64,000 nt of DNA from assembly GCF_014635325.1 (NCBI RefSeq), contig NZ_BMCT01000006.1, positions 124,001 to 188,000 of the forward strand, read 5' to 3'. The notes beneath the pieces were generated by a model. It saw nothing but the letters and a program-made list of their open reading frames with translations, did not search any database and was not told where the DNA came from. Shown in pieces: positions 6,934 through 15,811 of this stretch. A program made the position numbers and the translations under genes. Source of the stretch: Azorhizobium oxalatiphilum. Its GTDB lineage: Bacteria > Pseudomonadota > Alphaproteobacteria > Rhizobiales > Xanthobacteraceae. The first letter of the stretch is position 1. Each line of letters starts with the position of its first letter.

Positions 6934-8679
6934 ATGGCAGACGTTATGATGCCGGATGCAACAACGGCCGCCGCCAATCCCAGGGCCATCTCCACACGCA
7001 TCGAGGGGCGGAACCGGGCAGAGACGAACGGTGAGCGGGCCCACGACCTGAGGCTGGGACGCCAGCCGGCCTATGTGAACGCTGAGCGCACCCACCTTAA
7101 CCGGACGCTGATCCGCAATCTCACCGGAGGTGAGCTGCGAACAATCTGCGACGGGCGCCGCCAGGCGTCCGGCCTCGTGCGCCAACGCAAGGTGTCGCAG
7201 CGCGCAGCGGTTTCTACGGCCGGCATCATCACATTCGGCAGGGAGGCGCAGCCCTGGATTGAGGCGCTGCCGGTCGATCAACAGGACCTGCTGTTTCGTA
7301 GCGTGGCAGAAGCAGTCGCCCTGCGGCTCGACACCTCGCTGCACGGTCTGGTGGTGCATCTGGACGAGTCCGCCATCCATGCTCACTACCAGATGGCTGC
7401 AACCACCCATGGCGGCAAGCCGGTCTCCAAGGTCGCGACGCCGGCGATCCTCGCCCAGTTGCAAGACATCGCGGCCGAGGTCGCTCAAAGGTTCGAGCCG
7501 AGGATCGAGCGTGGACACCGCAAGAGTGATCGCCTGGCGGCCGGCGCGAAGCCCTCGGAGGTCGTGCATCGTTCGGTGAAGCAGCTCCATCAGGAGCTGG
7601 GTCCAGAAATCGCGGCACGGCAGGCGGAAGTCGCCGGGCTGTTGGTGAAGCTCGACGCTTTGGCGCAGCAGGTTGTGAAAGAGCAGGAGAGGAAGGCCAA
7701 GAACGAGAGGCTAGCCGATGAAGCCCGGCGAAAGGCCGGCAACTGGGAAGAGACCGCCGACAAGGCCGAGAAGGCGCGGAAGCGAGCGGAAGTCTACGAG
7801 CGCCGCGCCCAAAGCGCCCAGACCGACATGGATGCTCTGACATCCGAGATCGCCCGAATCCAGCAGGATCGTGCAGAGGCCGAAGCCACCCTGAAGCATG
7901 CCGTGGGCAGGACCGAGGAGCAGGTTCGCCTTCGGGAGGAAGCGGAAGCGAGGAAGCGACGCGCAGAGGTGGAACTCGCAGCCCTCGCGATCTCAGCCAT
8001 ACCGCCAGCCCCAACGCTGCCCACGCCGGGGCTCTATCTCCGGCCCAGCAGTGCCAAGGCATGGGCAAATGCGCAGAACGAGCGCCTCTCCGCCGAGTGG
8101 AAAAGGACGCAGGAGATTGTGCAGGCACAGAGCAGGGAGGCGGTGAAAACGCAGGCCGCCGCCGACACCCTTTTGGCCTCGGCACGATTGGAGAAATCCG
8201 CTGCGCAAAAGGCCGGGCAGCTCAACCGGCGCGACGAGAGCAGGGCCAAGGAGCTTCACAGGCTGAGCATGACCCTCTCGACACGCGAGGCGGACCTGGA
8301 ACGGGCGGAGGCCCGCATGAGTGAGGAGACCGAGCGCCTGAAGGTCCGCATGAGGCCGGTGGGCCTTCATGAGCTGCCGTCGGATCTGGTCGCCTTCGCA
8401 TGGCGCCTCGCCCTTCCCAAATGGAAGGACGGGCAGTTCGGAGACCGCGGGCAATGGATGCTGTTCAATCACGAGCGACAGGAACGCAAAGGCTTCGGCC
8501 CTCTGTCCTGGCTCACCGTGCTTATCGGCAATGGCCTGAAGGCCGCGCGCATCATCTACGAGTGGTTCGGCGCGGAGCGCCTGGCTGCAACCGTTGCGCA
8601 GATTGCGATGCCGGAACCGGAAAAACCTGCGCCTCGTCCAGAGCCGCCCCCGACATTCATGCAAGGTCCTCAGCCGTGA
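6934..8679 (+). CDS. MobV-type plasmid mobilization relaxase
   Basis: The protein has 581 residues. Motif I-like RTHLNRTL lies at 52-59, and the metal-binding/catalytic box HLDESAIHAH at 142-151 matches the family HxDExxPHxH pattern, with Ile in place of Pro. The N-terminal 200 residues are the relaxase domain. A long charged coiled coil follows (about 215-345 and 375-470), ending in a Pro-rich tail. Relaxases nick oriT, stay bound to the 5' end and pilot the strand through a helper transfer channel. The oriT-like repeats sit directly upstream. With no type IV secretion genes nearby, mobilization in trans is the likely mode. Confidence 0.8.
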   Translation: MADVMMPDATTAAANPRAISTRIEGRNRAETNGERAHDLRLGRQPAYVNAERTHLNRTLIRNLTGGELRTICDGRRQASGLVRQRKVSQRAAVSTAGIITFGREAQPWIEALPVDQQDLLFRSVAEAVALRLDTSLHGLVVHLDESAIHAHYQMAATTHGGKPVSKVATPAILAQLQDIAAEVAQRFEPRIERGHRKSDRLAAGAKPSEVVHRSVKQLHQELGPEIAARQAEVAGLLVKLDALAQQVVKEQERKAKNERLADEARRKAGNWEETADKAEKARKRAEVYERRAQSAQTDMDALTSEIARIQQDRAEAEATLKHAVGRTEEQVRLREEAEARKRRAEVELAALAISAIPPAPTLPTPGLYLRPSSAKAWANAQNERLSAEWKRTQEIVQAQSREAVKTQAAADTLLASARLEKSAAQKAGQLNRRDESRAKELHRLSMTLSTREADLERAEARMSEETERLKVRMRPVGLHELPSDLVAFAWRLALPKWKDGQFGDRGQWMLFNHERQERKGFGPLSWLTVLIGNGLKAARIIYEWFGAERLAATVAQIAMPEPEKPAPRPEPPPTFMQGPQP

Positions 8680-8690
8680 AAGTGGGGGCG

Positions 8691-9646
8691 TCAGATCAAC
8701 ACGCGCTCGACCTCATCAAGCGATACTTCGTCGGATCGCCGACCATAGAGCTGGGTGGTGCGTGTGGAGCTGTGATTGGCCATCCGGGCTGCATTCTCCA
8801 GCGTGCCACCGTTCTTCAGATAGGCGGTGATCCCGGTAGCGCGAAATGTGTGGTTGCCAATACGGGGCCGGCAGCTTCCGCCCGCCGGCGGATCATGGTG
8901 TAGGCGTCCGCCTGCGCCATGTGGGTCTCGCTCAGTAGACCCGTCCCGCGCCTGATCGTCCGGAAGAGCGGGCCTTTGAGATCCCGCCCGATCCCGGCGG
9001 CATCGATATAAGCGTGCAGGTAGGTTTCTAGATTATGGTGACACGGAATCTCGTGCCGCTTGCCGCCCTTCTCATGCAACCGCACCCATAGGCGGCGGTT
9101 CTGCGTATAGGCATCCTCCACCTTCATGGAAAGCGCGGCACCGATCCGCGCGAACGAATAGACCATGAGCCCGATCAGCGCCCGGTCGCGCAAGCCCACC
9201 GGCGTGGTCACGTCGATCGCGTCGAGCATGGCCCTGGCTTCCTCCGGCGCCAGCACGGGCGTCTTGCCCCGCCGCACCACATGCGACGGGCCACGCACCG
9301 AAGCGGCCGGGTTGGTGGGCACCACCTGGCCTGTCACCAGCCAGTCGAGCAGGTGCCGTATCGCGGCTAGGTGCCGCTTGGCGGTGGGCGCTGCCCATGC
9401 CTGAGTCAACGCCTCGACATAGGCCGCGACATGCAAGGAGGTGATGGCTTCCAGCGTCGTGACGCCGTGCGCCTCACACCACGTGAGGAACGTCCGTACG
9501 TCGCGGGCATAGGCCCGCCGGGTGTTGGCGTTGCGGATGTGCGCGGTGAAGAATTCTAGAAAGCGGCAGGCAGCGCGCTCACCAAAAGCTGACAAGATGG
9601 TCAAAAAATCTGATTTGGCATTATTAATTTCAATATATACACTCAT
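8691..9646 (-). pseudogene. Frameshifted tyrosine recombinase
   Basis: Reading from the ATG at 9646 (coupled to the upstream stop as TGATG) gives a phage-integrase N-terminal core-binding domain and the first half of the catalytic domain, including Arg in SFARIG and Lys in KGGKRHE. Near 8864-8868 the frame breaks: a one-base shift in a C-run (GGCCCCG on the coding strand) is needed to continue into RIGNHTFRATG (HxxR box) and MANHSSTRTTQLY (H and catalytic Tyr), ending at 8691. All catalytic parts are thus present but in two frames. It is inactive unless the shift is a sequencing error or is bypassed. The intact integrase at the right end makes it dispensable. Confidence 0.8.
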
Positions 9647-10395
9647 CATGGCGACTTTTTGCATATGTAAAGAGCTATATAAGGGGGAATTATATTATGC
9701 GGATTTCCACCTCCCTGAAATTGGATCGTATGCACGTGATCTGAGGCAATATGGTCCATGAATTTTCCGGGCCCTGTATCCGCTACGTGTCCTTTTTCAT
9801 CAGCCCAATATCGATGATTTGCTCCGCCGGTCAAACCTCCATGGTTGTGTGGAGGCATCTCTCCTACAGAAATGATGTGGGCCTCTTCGCCTCCGACAGT
9901 GAGGGGGCGTCTTGCTGTTAGGTCCTGAGGCTTTAGAGATCCGTCTAGCTGCACCTGATTCCATGACCGAAAGTCAATGTGCGAGGGCGTTCCTGCTCCG
10001 ACAATGAGCCGTCCTCGGGCCTCCTCAACCGGGGCCCAGCCTGAAGGACAGTGCTTGTTTGTCTCGTGAGGCTCGGCATCCCCCAGAAAGGCCACCACGA
10101 CTCCCGGAGGCATTTCTGGTGGAAGCTTCAAAAAGAACAACAGCAGCCCACAAGCGACGGCGGCACCAAGGAAGCCAAGCACAGCGGGCGCCACGGGTGA
10201 GGCTCCTATGCGCCTGCCATTCTCGCGGGTTCCGAACAGCCAATTCCGAGCCTTTGGGAAAGCCAGCACAAGCCAAGGCACAGCCAGACCTGCAAGTCCC
10301 CAAATCGCGTGGATTGATCCCGCCATATCTCCGAGCGACGCGAGGAACCCAGCCATCCCCCCCTCCCACTTCTCCCGCTCTGCTTCGAGATACAT
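9646..10395 (-). CDS. Membrane protein with phage tail-collar-like C-terminus
   Basis: This 249-residue protein has two hydrophobic segments (about residues 28-46 and 68-90). Its C-terminal 150 residues carry landmarks of phage tail collar/fibre-tip domains: CPSGWAP, GRLIVGAG, MPPHNHG and the closing PHNIIPPYIALYICKK. Such domains normally sit at the tip of phage fibres or in microcystin-dependent-protein-like secreted proteins, so attachment to membrane segments is unusual. The 3' part is AT-rich relative to its surroundings, which points to transfer. Its stop overlaps the recombinase start by one base, so the two genes moved together. Function unknown; an anchor or receptor-like surface role is a guess. 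Confidence 0.6.
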   Translation of the reverse strand: MYLEAEREKWEGGMAGFLASLGDMAGSIHAIWGLAGLAVPWLVLAFPKARNWLFGTRENGRRIGASPVAPAVLGFLGAAVACGLLLFFLKLPPEMPPGVVVAFLGDAEPHETNKHCPSGWAPVEEARGRLIVGAGTPSHIDFRSWNQVQLDGSLKPQDLTARRPLTVGGEEAHIISVGEMPPHNHGGLTGGANHRYWADEKGHVADTGPGKFMDHIASDHVHTIQFQGGGNPHNIIPPYIALYICKKSP

Positions 10396-10830
10396 CTAAA
10401 GCACTGATAAAGGACATTATCATAGATATGCGGTATCTTAGAATGCTACATTTGAAGGCACGCTCCTGACCCAAAGCGGCACTTTAAATGCCCTTTCAGC
10501 GACGTCCCTCTGGCGCCCCTCTCGGACGTTCAGACACCTTGGCACTGCACCCAAAACCGGACATCGACGCGGCGCGTGGCGAGCGCAGTCTAGGCCGCAC
10601 CTGAGAAAGCGGGTAACCAGCACATGACGCGTGTTCGTGAGCAGCACGATGAAGGGGAATATCGGCGACGTGCGGCGAGCTATGGTCGAGCGCCTACGAT
10701 GTTTGGAGCTTGAACTGGTTGACGTCTCGCCTACTCGCGCTCAGGCGCTAAGATGCGTTCCGGCTACCGAACTCTCAATAGAGAAAGCATCCGACGCGCC
10801 CTCGCGTTGTCGCTGTCACAAGGCAATACG
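10396..10830. other. Gene-poor stretch with gene remnants
   Basis: No complete gene is supported. At 10628-10735 on the plus strand the translation RVFVSSTMKGNIGDVRRAMV, continuing through a LELVDVS-like end, resembles the beginning of DUF4062-type domains, but an upstream ATG is out of frame and the similarity ends quickly. The 15-mer CGGACGTTCAGACAC at 10523-10537 recurs at 15643-15657. The upstream AT-rich part probably contains the promoter of the collar-like gene. Confidence 0.4.
10628..10735 (+). pseudogene. Possible DUF4062-like N-terminal remnant
   Basis: The frame reads RVFVSST, the start signature of DUF4062 domains found at the N-termini of some NLR-like and conflict proteins. It is directly preceded in frame by TGA, while an ATG at 10624 is in a different frame. 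Only about 35 residues look family-like. I take this as a decayed 5' fragment; a chance match cannot be excluded. Confidence 0.3.
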
Positions 10831-11514
10831 ATGACGCAGAAACCTCCTGCCGACGATCCGCGCTTTCATCACGAAATTTGGGCGGGTCCGACCACCGAAA
10901 GCGCGGAAACCGTCTCGGGGATCTACTACGTCGAGAACCACAACGGCCAATGCAGCTATGTCGAGCTGGCCCTAGATTTTCGGATGGCTGCTGACCTTGT
11001 CATTGAAGCCTATCAGAGGGACGGGCTGGGAAACTGGACGGCTCCAATTGCTCACTTGGTGCGCCAAACGCTGGAGCTTCGCCTTAAGGCGCTGCTAGAC
11101 ATGATTGGTCAGAAAGGCGGTGAGATCGGAACTAGACTGATCAGGTCTCATGACCTGAAGGCCATCTGGACTCGTTGCAGCGATTGGCTAGGCGAGTCGG
11201 CTTACCGATTTCGAGAAGATGCCCGACTCGCTCAGACTGAAAGGCTAATCGAGGCTTTTCACGCTATTGATCCCTCAGGGGATCTGTTTCGGTTCGGAAT
11301 TTCCAACCAAACGGCGTTCGGCAAGCAGAAGAGCTACGACCGTGTCGGCCTTAGAATGGAAATCCTTGTTTCTGACTTCGCTGCGTCGGATGCCTTCCTG
11401 CACCATTGGGAAGCGGTCCTGCTACGTGAAATCATCGCAATCGAGATGAAATGGGATGAGGACCCATTCTTTGATCCGAACAACTTCCCGAAGCTCGCGG
11501 TCGACCCGCCTTGA
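10831..11514 (+). CDS. HEPN-like hypothetical protein
   Basis: This 227-residue soluble protein is read from the ATG at 10831, since the 26 residues before it look unconserved. A helical section (about residues 70-125) has the pattern LVRQTLELRLKALL, then SHDLKAIW, which recalls HEPN-type helical bundles (a helix carrying ALK followed by GHDL/HDL..L). No clear RNase RxxxxxH motif can be asserted. It carries few basic clusters and no membrane segment. It stands alone, upstream of and converging with the AAA/subtilase pair. An RNase or nucleotide-related role is speculation. Confidence 0.5.
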   Translation: MTQKPPADDPRFHHEIWAGPTTESAETVSGIYYVENHNGQCSYVELALDFRMAADLVIEAYQRDGLGNWTAPIAHLVRQTLELRLKALLDMIGQKGGEIGTRLIRSHDLKAIWTRCSDWLGESAYRFREDARLAQTERLIEAFHAIDPSGDLFRFGISNQTAFGKQKSYDRVGLRMEILVSDFAASDAFLHHWEAVLLREIIAIEMKWDEDPFFDPNNFPKLAVDPP

Positions 11515-11871
11515 GTTCCACAACGGCGGCACAAGTAGGCCGATGTCGCCAGACAGCCGTAAAGTTGCAATGTCATCCGGCGCAAAAGGAGGTAGTGTGA
11601 CGTCAGCTAGGACTGGACCCTCCACCTGCAGCCCCGGGGCCGTCTGTCAGCAAAGCGCCCCATCTCGGCCTTAGAGAACGGATTGGCGATTTCCTGAGAG
11701 CAGACGTTGCTGCTTACCGCTTCACAGGTCATGGATGCGCCATGGCGGATCCGATAAAATCATCTAACTAACTGGTCGACGTTAGACTTCTGCCTGCGGA
11801 ATCCCTCGGCTTGCACCAAATGAGGAACGTGTTATCGCCTATCGCGCCGATGTCCTGCGGCGTCATCGCCG
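11515..11871. other. Intergenic stretch without genes
   Basis: These 357 bases lie between two convergent genes (HEPN-like and subtilase). I see no frame with coding character, no strong hairpin with a T-tract and no repeat. It probably holds only the two transcript ends. Confidence 0.5.
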
Positions 11872-14340
11872 TCACGTCGCAATCGCGATCGGCACTGCGA
11901 TGACGGCTTCCACCGGTGTGAATATGTCGACGGCGGCGCCGGGCGCCCTGATGGTCACGATCAATGCGTAGCGCGTGACCGCGTCGAACCGTTCGAGGTA
12001 TGGCTTTTCCTTCCACCATCCGCCGACCGGGAAGATGCCGATCGCATCTCGCTCGGCGAGGTCGGCCGCGCTTCCGGACCAGAAATCGCTATGCAGTGAG
12101 CCACGATCGCGAAATGTGCCGAGTAGCCATTCCTCTCCGCCACCAGCCGGAGCTCCCTCCTCTTCGTCGCGCGCTGCTTGGTTTATTCGGGCCCTGAACT
12201 CGTCAACGGTTTCGGTCGCAGACTTCACGCGGAATCTGAGGCCGTGCGAGGCGTAGCGATGCCGACGCGTCCAGCCGCGCTCCCCAGGGTTAGGTTCAAT
12301 GTAGTACGACAGCGTCGCGCGGAGCTCCACCTGTGCCGCGCCGAGGGCGGCCAGTTGTTCCTTCGGCCAAGGCAAGCGATGCAACTTCATATCGCGCGTT
12401 TTCGCAGTCGCGCCGTCCTCTCGGTGAAATGGCTGCAATTCGTCTTCGACGATTAGCGTTAGATCGTTCACCGTCGACAGGAGCGCGCGCCCGAGATCTG
12501 GCACGCCGTAGCCGTAGCGCCGCACCAGCGCTTGGATTTGCCCCTTCGCGCCATTGCATGCGTCAATCCGGGCGCGCATCGCTGGTGTCCACTCGGCGGA
12601 ATGGACGATCAGGGCCCGGACGGTTTCAGGCCACAGTCCTGGGCGCGCCACCAAGATATGTCCGGCCATTCGTGCCGCGTGCGCGGTCGCCGCGCTGGTA
12701 TCGCCGATGGTGGTGAAATGGCGCAGGTCTGGACGGTAGAAGGTCGTTAGAATCTGCAGATCGTCGATCGGCTCGCCCGGCAAGGTTCCGTCACGGCCGA
12801 GATTCCCGCCCTCGAACACGACGTCGGGTTTCACGGGCCACTGTCTGTCCCATATGACGGACGTCCGACTGCGTGGGGAGAGTTCGCCGGCCGGCGCGAT
12901 CGGCGCGTAATCGGCAAATGCGGCGTCGATGATGTCGACCTTCTCCGTGAAAGCGCCGACCGTCAGGGCGTTCCAAGCCTGGGCGGGATCATCCACCCCC
13001 TCTAAGTCGTTGCGCGTCAGATGATCGGCTGGCATCAGATCGCCACCGATGTTGCCGGCCGAGAGGATTATCAGCCGTCGCTGGACTTCCTCGAAACAGA
13101 GTTGGTCGACTGCCGCGGACCATGAGGTCGGCCTGCCGCGTGCTGGGTTTACGCTAGTCACAGCCATGGCAATCGCGCGGCGTCGGTTCGGAGCCTGGAT
13201 TTCAGCGCGAGCGATCGCTTCTCCAGTGATCGCGCCGTAGAGTTCCGGATCGTTCGCTTGGTCCGCGGGCGGAAGAATGCGAACGCTTTCCAGCCGAAAG
13301 GGCAGTGGCACCGGGTCGCCGCTGGCCAAGACCGGGACTAGGTCGCCGTAGAGGCCAACGCCTGCCATCCGTGTACCGTGGCCATTCCACGTCGGCGTAT
13401 CGTCACTGCCCCACGCGGGTCGGATGGTGTGCCAGTCCTCGGCGGCGAGCGCAGGTTCGATCAGCGGATGCGTCCGCCTCACGCCGCTGTCGAGGACGCA
13501 GATAGCAATATCGACCGCCGGCGGCGTCACGCGCTCAAGAAGCTCGTCGCTCCAGTCTCGTTGCTCCGCGCCGCCCATGCTCATGAAGAACGAAGGCGTA
13601 TCTTTGGCGCGTCGCAGCTCCGCGACGACGTCGCTATGCGCAACCAGTCGATCAAGCATCTCCGCGCTAGCGAGCGCCAACATGACGATGCGCTCCGGAA
13701 ACCTGACCGCATGCGCCCGCACAGTGAGATTCAACGCTTGGGCAATGCGCTCGAAGTTCTCGCGTCGCCCCTCGCGCAGCCAGACCTCCCACCAGACATG
13801 TTCGTCGGAGGCTTGAGGAAACAGAACGGCGTCATCGGTGAACAGAGATCTCGCCGTCGCCAGCCGCACAGTCTCCATACGCGAGACGAGTGGTTCGTTC
13901 CGGGGTCTGCCGCGGTCCGTGTCAACGTCCCGATAGGCCTCCACCTTCCGCTGAAAGTAGGCCTCCGCACGCTGCGGCACGAACACCGACGCCGTGATCG
14001 GCGCGCCGGGTTGGGCCGGCTCGTGCACGGCTACAAGCTCCATGTGCTGTCTACGATCAGCCAGTTGGTCGAGCCCGGCCCGCTCCGACGATTGCAGGTC
14101 GATCTCGAGGTAAAAGCCAGGAATGCCTACGGCGAGCTGTGCATCGCGCGCAGCAATCTGCTGGCGCGCACTCGCCACGGCCTGCTCGATCGATTGCAAC
14201 AGGGCAGCGGCGTGCCCTGTTCGATCGCGCGCGGGGAGTGGCGCCGGCTCGATGCGTTGGTTCGGTCGCCGGTACGCTTCCCGCACGCCATTATTGAGGA
14301 GGTGGATGTGGGGACGATCGCGAGGAAAGTCGTCTGCCAT
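11872..14340 (-). CDS. ietS: Subtilisin-like serine protease, IetS-type
   Basis: The protein has 822 residues and an S8 catalytic domain in its middle: Asp284 (CVLDSG), His321 (NGHGTRMAG), oxyanion Asn430 (SAGN) and Ser549 (GDTSAATAHAARMAG). The N-terminal 275 residues and C-terminal 220 residues are extra domains. There is no signal peptide, so it is cytoplasmic. It starts 17 bp after the AAA ATPase gene. This pairing matches IetAS, described first as a toxin-antitoxin-like incompatibility module on an Agrobacterium Ti plasmid (protease as toxin, ATPase as antitoxin) and later as an antiphage system. The family identity rests on gene pair, size and motifs, not on a search. Confidence 0.8.
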   Translation of the reverse strand: MADDFPRDRPHIHLLNNGVREAYRRPNQRIEPAPLPARDRTGHAAALLQSIEQAVASARQQIAARDAQLAVGIPGFYLEIDLQSSERAGLDQLADRRQHMELVAVHEPAQPGAPITASVFVPQRAEAYFQRKVEAYRDVDTDRGRPRNEPLVSRMETVRLATARSLFTDDAVLFPQASDEHVWWEVWLREGRRENFERIAQALNLTVRAHAVRFPERIVMLALASAEMLDRLVAHSDVVAELRRAKDTPSFFMSMGGAEQRDWSDELLERVTPPAVDIAICVLDSGVRRTHPLIEPALAAEDWHTIRPAWGSDDTPTWNGHGTRMAGVGLYGDLVPVLASGDPVPLPFRLESVRILPPADQANDPELYGAITGEAIARAEIQAPNRRRAIAMAVTSVNPARGRPTSWSAAVDQLCFEEVQRRLIILSAGNIGGDLMPADHLTRNDLEGVDDPAQAWNALTVGAFTEKVDIIDAAFADYAPIAPAGELSPRSRTSVIWDRQWPVKPDVVFEGGNLGRDGTLPGEPIDDLQILTTFYRPDLRHFTTIGDTSAATAHAARMAGHILVARPGLWPETVRALIVHSAEWTPAMRARIDACNGAKGQIQALVRRYGYGVPDLGRALLSTVNDLTLIVEDELQPFHREDGATAKTRDMKLHRLPWPKEQLAALGAAQVELRATLSYYIEPNPGERGWTRRHRYASHGLRFRVKSATETVDEFRARINQAARDEEEGAPAGGGEEWLLGTFRDRGSLHSDFWSGSAADLAERDAIGIFPVGGWWKEKPYLERFDAVTRYALIVTIRAPGAAVDIFTPVEAVIAVPIAIAT

Positions 14341-14357
14341 TATGACCCGTGCTGTCG

Positions 14358-15344
14358 CTAATCAGACAGCGAGGCCTGCCGACGTTCCGTCAGCGCATCG
14401 AGAAGCGCCTCCGTCGTGATCCGCTTCCCGCCCCGCAATATGATTGTTTTTGCTGCATCGTCCGCTGCGCGGGTGATCTCCGCCTGGGACAATTTCTCGG
14501 CCTGCGTGATCGCCTCGCTCCAGCCGAGCCCTCTGGTGTCGAAGCGATCGAGGCGGGCGCGCAGGAGCGCCTCAATGAGCGGCTGGTCAGGGACATCGTA
14601 TTCCATGACGTCGTCGAACCGGCGAAACAAGGCCTTGTCGAGAAGCTCGGGGTGGTTTGTTGCCGCGATGATCAAGCTCTGGCTTTCATCCTGCTCAAGG
14701 AACTGCAGAAACGAATTCAGCACGCGACGGATTTCGCCGACATCCTGGCGTTCTCCCCGACGCGCGCCGATGGCGTCGAACTCGTCGAAGAAGTAGACGC
14801 CTCGCGTCGTCTGGATCGCATCGAACACGAGGCGCAGCTTGCCGGCAGTCTCACCCATGAACTTGGTGATCAGCCCATCGAGGACGATCGTGAAAAGGGG
14901 CAGATGGAGTTCGCCGGCCAACGCCGAAGCCGTCATCGTCTTTCCGGATCCTGGGGGACCAACCAGCAGAAGCTTACGGCGGGGCAAGAGGCCGTGCTCG
15001 CGCAAACCGGCTTGCTGGCGCTGTTCGCCAAGCACTCGCTGCAGGCGACCTCGCAAGCCATCCGGCAGGACCATGTCGGTCAATCGCAGGTCTGGATAGC
15101 GCGCATGCAGGAGCCCGGCGAGCTCACCCTTGGGCTGAGCAAGAGGAACCGGCCGCGCGCTCCTCGCAATCCCCACGTCCCTGCTCTTGGCCGCGTCGAC
15201 GAGGTCCTTGAGCTCCTGCGCGAGCTTGCCATGGCCCTGACGCGCCTCATGCGCAGCGAGCTGCATCGCGGTCGAGAGGAAGCGGTCCTCGTCGCCGGCA
15301 ATATGGCTCTTGAGCAGCGTCACGATGTGGCGGGCGGTGGTCAT
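14358..15344 (-). CDS. ietA: AAA ATPase, IetA-type
   Basis: I prefer the ATG at 15344 (MTTARHIV, 328 residues) to a GTG 42 bases earlier, because the extra residues look unlike protein. A helical N-terminus of about 90 residues is followed by an AAA+ core: Walker A GPPGSGKT (129-136), Walker B VYFFDE (183-188), sensor 1 IIAATN ending at Asn230, and an arginine-finger segment RRFDD (241-245). It is related to FtsH/Cdc48-type AAA domains. It most likely controls the linked subtilase (restraining or activating it, or feeding it substrates) within an IetAS-like defence or maintenance module. Confidence 0.8.
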   Translation of the reverse strand: MTTARHIVTLLKSHIAGDEDRFLSTAMQLAAHEARQGHGKLAQELKDLVDAAKSRDVGIARSARPVPLAQPKGELAGLLHARYPDLRLTDMVLPDGLRGRLQRVLGEQRQQAGLREHGLLPRRKLLLVGPPGSGKTMTASALAGELHLPLFTIVLDGLITKFMGETAGKLRLVFDAIQTTRGVYFFDEFDAIGARRGERQDVGEIRRVLNSFLQFLEQDESQSLIIAATNHPELLDKALFRRFDDVMEYDVPDQPLIEALLRARLDRFDTRGLGWSEAITQAEKLSQAEITRAADDAAKTIILRGGKRITTEALLDALTERRQASLSD

Positions 15345-15811
15345 AGGCTTATCTACACAGGTCCCCATCTGCATGCCCCAAGGCACATGACGTTAACTTT
15401 TCAACCGCGATTTGTATCGCTCAATCGTGTTTTTTCCCTTGCGACTTTCCTCGAACGGGTTCGAGCACGAGGCACGTAATGGTACCACGAAGGCGGTTCC
15501 GCCAATCGCCTTCCTACGTCGGCGCCTAGCCGACCTTCCAAAGGTCGACTAACGGTCACTCCAGGACGCCACATCGGTTAACCACGACGACCGCTTTTGA
15601 CTGGCGACGCCAAAAGCCGCCATTCCGCATAAGGCCCAATACCGGACGTTCAGACACGCGCTTGGCTAGGTCCGCTTCTGGCGCCAAGCGAACCCGCTTA
15701 AAACCGCGTTGGACGGCATCCAGAATCCATTCAGCGGGACCAGCAACTCGCCACAAAAAACTCTCTGATGTTGAGGCAAGAAAAACTGCCCGAACCAATA
15801 GGCGTAGCTCC
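15345..15811. other. Intergenic stretch between divergent genes
   Basis: These 467 bases must hold promoters for the AAA/subtilase operon (leftward) and possibly the phosphatase (rightward). An AT-richer part with T-runs lies near 15390-15440. The 15-mer CGGACGTTCAGACAC at 15643-15657 repeats 10523-10537. No convincing gene is seen; the frames here have unbiased composition. Confidence 0.45.
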
